Assembly: GCF_001641265.1 (NCBI RefSeq)
Contig: NW_020167534.1
Location: 372,001 to 436,000 of the forward strand
Length of the DNA: 64,000 nt
Direction: 5' to 3'
From: Pseudogymnoascus destructans
Taxonomy: Eukaryota > Ascomycota > Leotiomycetes > Thelebolales > Thelebolaceae
Under the pieces are notes generated by a model. It did no database searches and was not told the origin of the DNA. It saw only the letters and a list, made by a program, of their open reading frames with translations. Of the stretch, positions 56,163-64,000 are shown piece by piece. A program made the translations under genes and the position numbers. Position 1 is the stretch's first letter. Every line of letters begins with the position of its first letter.

Positions 56163-57439
56163 ATGTCCCAACGAAGAGGAAAAGTCCAGGTGCCTCTGGT
56201 AACCCCAGAGCAAGAAGAGAAACTCAAAAAGAAGCTCGAAATTAAGAACTTTGACCTCAATGCCATACTGCGAGGCGCGCAACTGACAGTCGTGGGAGGT
56301 ATGGGTTACTCTCTATCTATCTTTGAATTATAATATCTGACCGAGACAAGCTCTACGAGCGTTACAGAACCCAGCGCTCTTCACCTCGGAGCATTATAAG
56401 CAAGCAGCTCTAGCTGTTGCAGCTGGAATTGCTATTCGAATCCTAATAGCAATACCAGTATGCCTATTCAAGCTTATGGGCGATGACGGAAGGCTGACTA
56501 TTTTTCCAGATCGTCGGCATCAAAGTATTACTATGGTTCCTATCCTTCTTCATCAACTTCGACGCCGTATTATGGGATGATAACTTCGTCAGCGGCCTGG
56601 ACTTTATCCAGAACTACGTCCTCCAAGTCCCCTTCTTCCTCATGACCCTGATGCGCTACATAACCCCCACCCTGGACAACATGTTCATGGACTCTCTCCG
56701 CTGGGTCGACTCCACCTACCAACAGAAGCACAAGGACGACGACCCTACGCAGCTCCGTCCCCAATATTACCCCAATATGAGCCTCTACTCCACCAGAGAC
56801 GGTAGCACGCACAGCAAATCCACCGCCGAAGCCCTAACCCGTCTGCTTATCCGCCGCGGTAAGAAAGCCGGTATCTCCCTCGTCATCTTCGCCCTATCCT
56901 ACACCCCCTACGTAGGCCGCCTCGTCCTTCCCGCAGCCAGTTTCTACACCTTCAACGCCTCGGTCGGTCTCGGCCCCGCGCTCCTCATCTTCGGCAGCGG
57001 CATCTTCCTACCGCGTCGCTACCTCGTTATCTTCTTACAGTCGTACTTCACGTCGCGCAGTCTGACTCGCGAGCTGCTCGAGCCGTATTTTAGCCGTATT
57101 CAGTTCACGGCTGCGCAGAAGAAGAGGTGGTTTTATGACCGGTCGGGTCTGCTGTTTGGGTTCGGGGTCGGGTTTTACATATTCCTCCGTATCCCGCTGT
57201 TGGGTGTCCTTGTCTATGGTATTGCAGAGGCGTCGACGGCGTATTTGATTACGAAGATTACGGATCCGCCGCCACCGCCTGCGCAGAGTGTGGGGTTTGC
57301 AGAGAGCCAGCAGAGGTGGACGAATAAGCATGAGTTTCTGAGTTTGGATTGGGCGAACTTGGATTCTCATGCGGGGCATGTGAAGAGTGGGCAGGAACAG
57401 GGTCCCACGGATACTTATTATGAGAAGAGGGAGCTGTGA
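56163..57439 (+). CDS. Transmembrane protein of the UsgS family
   Basis: Three exons (56163-56298, 56351-56457, 56510-57439) give 390 residues. It starts MSQRRGKVQVPLVTPEQEEK. Recognised blocks are FDLNAILRGAQLTVVGALRA, LQNPALFTSEHYKQAALAVA and FLMTLMRYITPTLDNMFMDS. Hydrophobic helices include KVLLWFLSFF, ALLIFGSGIFL and FGVGFYIFLRIPLLGVLVYG. Members are named UsgS in Aspergilli and are uncharacterised in function; a multi-pass membrane protein of the secretory system is likely. It ends PTDTYYEKREL. As in the SprT gene, codon third positions turn G-rich in the last third (from about 57110). Confidence 0.75.
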
Positions 57440-57777
57440 GATAGGAACTGGTTGAGGACGCGAAGAAACGAAGTCTGGAAACGATAGAATGTAAAGTTGT
57501 GATTTATAACGACAATATGAATATTAAATAGGACCTACATAGAATGAGCATATACGACCCTTAGGCTGCACGAAGTTATTTAGGGTCCCTGCCTTGTGAA
57601 CAGAGAACAGAAGTCATATCACAAGTTAAAAAGTTCCTGCGCATCGCCTGACGCTATATAGCTTCATATGTAACCGTAAATACATGGCAGATAATGTTGA
57701 TGCCTATCCCAGATCTAACCCCCCCCCACCTTTCCAAACGCCCCCCCCCAACCCCCACCAAACTCCAGCCCCCAGTC
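57440..57777. other. Intergenic between UsgS and OTU1
   Basis: A 338-bp spacer of two 3' UTRs with C runs at 57718-57750. No gene recognised. Confidence 0.6.
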
Positions 57778-58588
57778 TCACGACTTCTGCTCAACCATAT
57801 CATAATGCCCCGTCTCCTGCGCATGCCCCGCCGCCATCGTCTCCCCATACCCCACCCACCCACAACCCGTACACCTAATCACCATCTCCCCCACATTCGT
57901 AAAATAATGCTTCCCCTGCAACACCTTGCACAGCTGCTGCGCCTTGATCAGAATATCGTCGTCGTACGAGTCCCACACCCGCTTGTCTAGCTCGGGAGGG
58001 TTGTCGGCGATGGTGTGGGGAGGGTCGGAGGGGGATTGAACGATGGTGTCGTAGTGGATGCCCGAGTAGACGAGGATGCAGCGGATGGGGGCGCTTTCGT
58101 TGAAGCGGTCTATGCGGAGGGTCTGGGTGGGTGTTAGTCTTGCCTGCCTCCGGAATCTAAAGCGCGTGGGGGTGAGGGTGGGAAGGGGGGAAGGCTTACC
58201 TGGACATCAATACTGCAAACCTCGATATTAAAATGCTTCGATAGAATCGCAAGCTCGATCGCCCCGCCCCACGCCTCCTGCGTCTGGATCCAGCGACAGT
58301 AATTGTCCGGCGTCCGATTGTCAAGGACGACTTTGGTATACACATCCGGCTCCTCCTGTATCTGTGACGCTACCAGCGACCTTAGTTCTAGCATCGAGAG
58401 GTCGTCGCCTGGTAAGACCGCGGCGGCGAAGGCGCGGAAGAGACAGCTGTTATCGTCGGGCATGACCCGCATCACTGTCGCACCCTCGTCAGTTCTTGCC
58501 CCGGGGGAACTAGAAGAAGAAGAACAAGGGACCTACCTAAAGTCGCGCCGCGATCCGGCAAAGGGAGCTCGGGTGTGTCCTCGGCCAT
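57778..58588 (-). CDS. OTU1: OTU-family deubiquitinase, Otu1/YOD1 type, without UBX-like domain
   Basis: Three exons (58537-58588, 58200-58474, 57778-58122) give 223 residues. It starts MAEDTPELPLPDRGATLVMR. The catalytic Asp and Cys are in MPDDNSCLFRAF, and the catalytic His is in CILVYSGIHYD. Substrate loops include YCRWIQTQEAWGGAIELAIL. A C-terminal C2H2-like finger reads VIRCTGCGWVGYGETMAAGH. Otu1 works with Cdc48/p97 in ER-associated degradation. Yeast Otu1 (301 residues) has an N-terminal UBX-like domain for Cdc48; here only about 20 residues precede the OTU core, and no UBX-like exon is seen in the 200 bp upstream. An upstream exon beyond that cannot be ruled out. Confidence 0.86.
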
Positions 58589-59125
58589 CGTTCTTGCTGC
58601 GTCGTGCTGTGCTGTGGCGGGGTATGGGGTGCTACCTTTATAGCTATCTGATTGTCTGGGGAGCTTAGTTAAGCTAGTGGCGTGGTGAATGGAGGGTGAT
58701 TCGCTTCGCTGGCTGCCACGTCTGTTGGTGGTTTTGGGGGAGAACTATCATATTGTGCGGTGTTTGTTTGCTTAATTGTAAGTCGTTGGGTCGTTGGAGT
58801 CGTGTAGTAAACTTGGGCGGGGTGCTTCGGTTCACAATGTCAGGGACTAGACTGGGATACGAAGCCCAATGAATGGCGTTCCGACGTTACAGTAACTGTC
58901 AGGGTATATATATATGCAGGGACGTAAGGGAAGCATAGAAAACATGCTTTATCAATCATTTCATATATTCCAGTCCATAACCGCCGCTCCTAATGTATTT
59001 ATTGCTCTCCAACCGGCTTTCTCATGAGACCCCCCATGGAAGTCAAATACACCACACACGCATGCATGATATACGGCCTTGTTAAAAAGCCCACCAACCC
59101 CCCCCCAGCACCTCCCATCCCCCAT
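58589..59125. other. Intergenic, OTU1 upstream / PSS downstream
   Basis: A 537-bp spacer. A TATATATATA run at 58905-58916. No gene recognised. Confidence 0.6.
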
Positions 59126-60022
59126 CTACGGCTTCGGGAGATGTATAGACTTACTCGTCATCAAGCACCCACTAACCACAAACAGCCCCAACACGGGATG
59201 AAACTCCGCCACCGTCCCCTCCAGCACCGTCCCAAACGGCAGTTCCCCATGCACCCACCCCTGGCCCACCCAGTACGCCATCAACCCGGCAATCGACAAG
59301 GTCGTCGGGATCGGCGTGCCCTCGAAGTACTGCGATTTGCCAGTTGCGTCCTTGGGCACGTTGGCAACGGTGACGTTGAAGCGCGCAAGGCGCGTGAGGC
59401 CGCAGAGGACGAAGAAGGCGAGGATGAGGTGGTCGAGGGGGGTGCGGAAGCCGATTGCGAAGGCGGCGGCGGCGGGGGAGACGCCGAAGGATATCTATTT
59501 CGTCTGTAGTCAGCACACATTCCACCATTTATCCACACAACTTTCCACCACCGGGTACGGGGTATGGAGCGAGAGGGAGGACATACCAAATCAGCCAACG
59601 AATCCAGCTCCTGCCCCATCAAACTGCTCTTCCTTCTCCACCTCGCGACCTTCCCATCAAAGAAGTCGAAAAATAGCCCCAGCGGCATCAACGCCAGCGC
59701 AGCCCATAGATTCCCCAGCTCGCCCGGCGAACCGGCCATGTAGCGCATGGAGGAGAAGATGGACATGACGCCGCAGAGGCCGTTGAGCTCGGTGATTAGA
59801 TCGGCGAGGTGCAGGGCGCGGATGAGGCTGAAGTGGCCGGTTTCTTCGCTGAGGAGGGTGGTTTGCTTGTCGGTTACTGGGAGGGGGGGTTAGCTGAGGG
59901 TCGTCTGGGGGGTGGAGGGGGTGAAGGTTGAGCTAGGAGAGGGAGGAGGGAGGGAAGAGCTCACCATCTTCGGTTTTGATAACCTTCGCGGCTTTCGCGC
60001 CGTCAGAGGTGCGTTTCGACAT
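59126..60022 (-). CDS. CHO1: CDP-diacylglycerol-serine O-phosphatidyltransferase (phosphatidylserine synthase)
   Basis: Three exons (59965-60022, 59587-59876, 59126-59494) give 238 residues. It starts MSKRTSDGAKAAKVIKTEDV. The CDP-alcohol phosphatidyltransferase motif DGx2ARx8Gx3Dx3D is complete in FFDGKVARWRRKSSLMGQEL and DSLAD. Membrane helices include LWAALALMPLGLFFDF and LAFFVLCGLTRLARF. It ends GCLMTSKSIHLPKP. It makes phosphatidylserine from CDP-diacylglycerol and serine in the ER, the start of the de novo route to phosphatidylethanolamine and phosphatidylcholine. The ATG at 60022 follows the family; an open frame runs upstream to 60229. Introns are 88 and 92 bp. Confidence 0.95.
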
Positions 60023-60881
60023 ATCTTCTTCCTTCCCTTTCGTCTTCTCCTTCCCTATCATCACTCTATAGCCAAAAACAACAGCAAACAGCTCTTTCAA
60101 TAAACTATCCTCGCAAAAAACCGAATTGAAGGCCGAAGTAAAAAATCCTCTATCGTGGTGTGTTGCTTTAAAACGTAAGTTAAATGCCAAACGTTGCCCG
60201 TTGCACACCTCAACAAGAAAGCGCCGCAAAACCTTGGCCTAGCGGCGATTTTAACGCAGTTGGAGCTCAGCTGCGCCTACTTTCGCTTCGCCGCGCAACC
60301 GTCGTCATCCCCTCATCCCCTAGCCATGGACAGGCGGCTGTTTGTTGGTTTTACCCGATAATGCGTGGCGGGCCTTTCCACATGGGAAATCTATAGGATG
60401 ATAGAACGTCGGAGTCGCAGTCGCAAATCATGTTTTATTTTCACAGCACAGCGAAAATAATAATAAAAAGGGCAATTGAAATGCAGTATAGACAGATTCG
60501 TCTTTTGTTTGTTACCGGTTTATCTACCCTCACCCCCAATTCAATCCAATCCATAATTATCAAAAACTCCAGTCAGTATAGTAGCTCATTACCCATTCAT
60601 AAAACCCCTTCCCATCCAGTCTAGAGACCCGGCCCAACAAACCCAACCCCCCAACCCGCCGATCAGAGGCGGGTACAATTTATTATACAGCGGCATCAAC
60701 CCGGGTTGCCGCTCTGAGATCGACAAATATGTACGCACCGCACCCATCCCATAGGGAGCGGTCTGAAATCCTCCTCCCAGACATGGAGATCTTCGAACGC
60801 ACCGTTCAAGCCTTCATCACCGTGTCGCTCTGCTCGCTCGTTATCGTAATTACCCTCACCCCTCGCCTGGATAAAACCACT
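60023..60881. other. Intergenic, PSS promoter / ZMP1-like 3' region
   Basis: An 859-bp spacer with the PSS promoter at the left and a 3' UTR at the right. An 80-codon ORF at 60729-60971 overlaps the last exon of the next gene on the other strand and is not supported. Confidence 0.55.
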
Positions 60882-63377
60882 TCAGCGCGTGATAATAAGA
60901 GACAGCCCATCCATCCACTGCCCACAAGAACCCGAAATCCCCGCCACCGAGTATCCCCGCGGCGGTATTAAAGTATGCCTGGATAGAGCGTTAGCTGCCG
61001 ATCTCCTAATGTGATGGAGGGTATGGGTTTGTATAAACTTACCCAGATCCACCATGTGCATTGCCATAGATTTCTGATTTACGACCGCAGCTGGTTAGGA
61101 GTTGGATGCCATCAATCCAGAAGCCTGAGCGCACGTAGAAACCCAATATGCATTCTCCTCGGCGAGTATCTGCAGGGCAAGAAAGTCAGTATTAAAGTCC
61201 AAGTCTGGCTCAGGGAAACACAACATACCCAGGTAAAAATCACTCCCTCCTTCCTTCCCCCCTCTCTTCCCAATAAGTTGAGTCGAGGTATCCTCATAAA
61301 TAAACTCAATACCATCCAGAGCAAACCCATGGTAAAATTTTATCTGCGTGAGCAGTTTCGTCTGCTTCAGGACGCCATCAAAGATGATTTCCTGGGGCTC
61401 CGAGCCCTGCGTCTGCGAACGCCCCAGCTTCGCCCCACGGAAAGCAACTTGTCCATTCTTCAGCTTCAGCATTGAAGCTTTCGACGCCAGGAGTCCAAAG
61501 TCCTCTATCTCCGTGCTCTCACCGCCGATCGATTTAACAGCGAGCCTTATTTTCCTCGATTTCCGATCGTCGGGCAACCTACCGCGCAGATCCAGTTCCG
61601 TCAGCACAACCTGCCGCTGGATAGGGCCGCGGCCGTTGCCATCACCGTATTCGATCCAGTTATGGCAAGTTTCGTCGCCCTCGGTGAATATCTCGATATA
61701 TGCAACACCAGAGTTTGCGGTAATCAAGACGTTTCCGCTATCCACAGGCCAAGCGTGGATGCTCCTATCCGCGCACAACTTTGGATCACTTACTACGCGG
61801 AAGCATGGATGGTTCCTAAAGCGCAGGCAGTCGAGGCGATGCCACCCACATTCGTCTTTTGGAAGAACGAGGCCGCCTTTTTCATTCGTCCGAACGGAGA
61901 ACGGCTCTCGGCTGGTAAATGTTCGGTTGAATGTGACGTAGTCTCGCAGCATGATACCGTTCTCCTGGTGAGGGCATCCGAATAAGTGGCCTGTCTCGTG
62001 GAGGTGCGCGCCAATGCCAATGTTGGCAGCTTCCCAGCTGCTCCCGGACTGATTTGCGTCGTTGGCAACAAAGTTGGTGTCTGTTCGGGTGCAATCTGTG
62101 AATGCCGGTACCACTTCCTCGAGGCTGGTAGGATAGGAGTGTAGGGCGTGAGAGCCAAAAATTCCCATATGAATCCTGCCATGCGTACCACCAAGCGCCG
62201 CGTGCCCTGTGACCAGATTCGCCGACTTATCCCAGTGCGAGTCCAATATCAAAACAGACACATATTGGTGCTGACCCGGACTTGGCTTGAAGTACTCCTC
62301 CACAGCCTCTCCCGCAATCTTGAACAGGTCTCCGCTCATTTTTGCCGATGGGTTCTGCTGGGCCCTGTCAATTGATCGGATCTCAGCAACCGTTCGACTA
62401 CTCCTTATAACATGGATCTTGGCCTCGTTTCTCATAGTGACATCCTCACGGTCCCGGTAATTCGCCGTCCCAGTCTGCCACTCCTCTTCAAATCGGAAAC
62501 AGCGTCGGCCCATCTTATTCCTGAACATCTGCTCTGCCGTAAACGCCTGCCATAAGTACGCCGCCATCCGGAATTTCCTTATAGCGACATCAAGGCCATT
62601 ACCTTCCTGCTCAATGCGCGCTGGCGTTGAGTCGAAGGTGGCGGGGGAATCTTTGCCGAGGAGGATTACCAATTGCAATGGGGGCGAGTTTGCCATGGGC
62701 ATCATGTGGATAGTGATGAATGTCGAGTGTATAGGGTTTGTGGAGTTGCTGTTGGCGAGTTTGGGGGAGGAGAAATCGAAACGCAACTTATTCATACCCG
62801 GGGTGAGATATACTAGAGTCTTGAAATGGGACTCTGTCACCGGCCAATTGATGGCGGGGAAGTCATCGTCAAGACGGCTGAGGCTTATGTTCCCCTCAAT
62901 TGCTTGTGCCTCTGCATCACCGACAGTGCCATGGATTAAGAGCACTTTCTGGTTCACCTGTACAATTGGTTAGTATCTGTCAATGGCTGGGGAAATTGAT
63001 TGGTATTATCATACCCATGCTCCATCTGAGATCGACTGTATGCGCGGTGCATACGGCGATATAGGCAATGCACTGTGTACATTTGGCGATCCAAGCCCTG
63101 ACATTCCAGAGACACTACTATTCCGCTTTCCAGGGCTTGGTGAAGCTGAAACCTGAGGTCGCAAGGGGAGCGACGATTTTGTTTGTGCTTGGAAATCGGA
63201 ATAGGAGGAGAGAATTGGGTCTGGCGGTGTCTGGGAGCCCACGGCCGACCCTAGAGTCGACGAGGACTTTGATGTGGGCACTGTTCCATTGCTGAGATTG
63301 CTGCTGTCCGTCGACTTCTCTGTACGGAAGCTGGCCTTTGACTTTCGGCGCAGGTCTTTCAGAAATGAGGGGCCCAT
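60882..63377 (-). CDS. Zinc metalloprotease ZMP1-like (YIL108W family) with C-terminal jacalin-like domain
   Basis: At least four exons on the reverse strand. The first exon (63015-63377) is Ser-rich: MGPSFLKDLRRKSKASFRTE. Exon 2 starts VNQKVLLIHGTVGDAEAQAI. The zinc motif is HLHETGHLFGCPHQ (HExxHxxGxxH). After it comes a lectin-like region (QTQGSEPQEIIFDG, GFALDGIEFIYEDTSTQLIG). Two 3' introns, near 61160-61230 and 60970-61035, join it to ILGFYVRSGFWIDGIQLLTS and PRGYSVAGISGSCGQWMDGL, which complete a jacalin-like fold. It ends SLIITR. The family belongs to Pfam Metallopep (PF12044); its substrate is unknown. No signal peptide is seen, so it is probably cytosolic. Confidence 0.87.
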
Positions 63378-64000
63378 TGCATGGCGCGTCTCTTGTCAAT
63401 GAAACCTAAATTCTTCAGCAACTTTGTGATGAGCTGCAGCGTCCCTTGCCTTCCCGTATGTTGTGAAAGGCTTTGTTTATAGCAGAGAGAGGTTTGTGAT
63501 GCAAGAAGCCGTCTCAGTCGGGTTTCAATAAAACTGCCTTGCCCTTGCTGGCTTTGTTTGGTGAGTGACGTGTAAAGAGCAGTGAAATCGCTGGCAACGG
63601 CACAGCGTAGTGGGTGTATGTGAGACAGCTTTCTGCTGGTACCTTTTGGAGCTACCTATGTTTAGCGATGACGATTGTCAAAGTGGGAAACTTGTCCAGA
63701 CGCAGATTGCGGAAACGATAGATTGGAGGAGGAGAGTTGTTAGAGTGGTTAGGGTGGTTAGGGTGGTTAGAGTGGTTAGATTGGTTAGGGTGGTTAGAGT
63801 GGTTAGGGTGGTTAGGGTGGTTAGGGTGGTTAGGGTGGTTAGGGTGGTTAGGGTGGTTAGAGTGGTTAGGGTGGTTAGAGTGGTTAGAGTGGTTAGAGTG
63901 GTTAGAGTGGTTAGATTGGTTAGAGTGGTTAGAGCCCGTGAGTATAGGATACCGATACCCACGTTCTCATTGGAAGGGAGCGGGCAAGGAGAGGCACTGG
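63378..64000. other. Upstream region of the ZMP1-like gene and right edge
   Basis: A 623-bp stretch to the window end holding the ZMP1-like promoter and the 9-bp tandem array annotated next. No gene recognised. Confidence 0.55.
63740..63934. repeat. 9-bp tandem array with telomere-like TTAGGG units
   Basis: About 21 copies of GTGGTTAGG or GTGGTTAGA in a row (with two ATTGGTTAG variants). In the G form each unit contains TTAGGG followed by TGG. The array is interstitial: unique sequence resumes at 63935. The G-rich strand is the + strand. It lies about 360 bp upstream of the ZMP1-like start codon. Confidence 0.9.

Noticed and set aside
60729..60971. 80-codon ORF with one hydrophobic segment
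   Set aside because: It overlaps the last exon of the ZMP1-like gene on the other strand and has no other support.
63678..63962. 94-codon ORF of TTL repeats
   Set aside because: It is a translation of the 9-bp tandem array.
63740..64000. Chromosome end
   Set aside because: Unique sequence continues after the TTAGGG-containing array and its unit has 9 rather than 6 bp.

Overview
This window is nuclear DNA of a filamentous ascomycete. The genes have many short spliceosomal introns (about 47-115 bp, GT..AG, often with a CTAAC/CTGAC-like branch site). The gene set is fungal: FKS1 glucan synthase, DAM1 of the DASH complex, INP1, RSC, GEL/GAS and UsgS. The transposons are pogo/Fot-like and carry C-to-T decay at CpA sites, as repeat-induced point mutation (RIP) would leave. 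Protein wording fits Leotiomycetes (Helotiales) best, but this is an impression without a search.

Layout. 0-20 kb is gene-dense housekeeping sequence: a LACTB2-like metallo-beta-lactamase (cut by the left edge), UBP8, EFM5, the 40-kDa subunit of complex I, RPN9, GAA1, a rhomboid RBD2, mitochondrial aconitase, BUD20, DAM1, a SEC14/CSR1-like protein and a HINT-type HIT protein. At 20.6-21.7 kb lies a deleted pogo element. 22-40 kb holds RSC1/2, a GH17 wall glucanase, a second pogo element, LCB1, a small secreted cysteine-rich protein and FKS1. 40-47 kb is gene-poor: minisatellites, then a 4.2-kb transposon graveyard with two pogo elements, a solo LTR with an exact 5-bp target duplication nested in one of them, a related LTR fragment and a Tc1/mariner remnant. 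47-64 kb returns to genes: GEL/GAS (GH72+CBM43), a GCNA/SprT protease, MOG1, a foldback element, INP1, a UsgS-type membrane protein, a short OTU1, phosphatidylserine synthase and a ZMP1/YIL108W-like metalloprotease, ending near a 9-bp tandem array that contains TTAGGG.

How genes relate. Three enzymes of beta-1,3-glucan (FKS1 synthesis, GH17 and GH72 remodelling) lie within 23 kb, and GAA1 in the same window attaches the kind of GPI anchor the GH72 enzyme uses. LCB1 and phosphatidylserine synthase both use serine for lipid synthesis. Otherwise the genes look independent. Gene models were built by hand from splice sites; for several I checked that exon lengths sum to an open frame (UBP8 527 aa, EFM5 247, RPN9 380, aconitase 788, BUD20 120, CSR1-like 645, RSC1/2 916, GH17 390, secreted peptide 91, FKS1 1968, GEL 536, INP1 583, UsgS 390, OTU1 223, PSS 238).

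Most interesting: the secreted cysteine-rich peptide with an exact internal repeat and phase-0 exons; a 13-nt micro-exon in the LACTB2 gene and a 15-nt one carrying the HIT motif; Tyr at the first position of FKS1 hot spot 1; and the nested transposon island.
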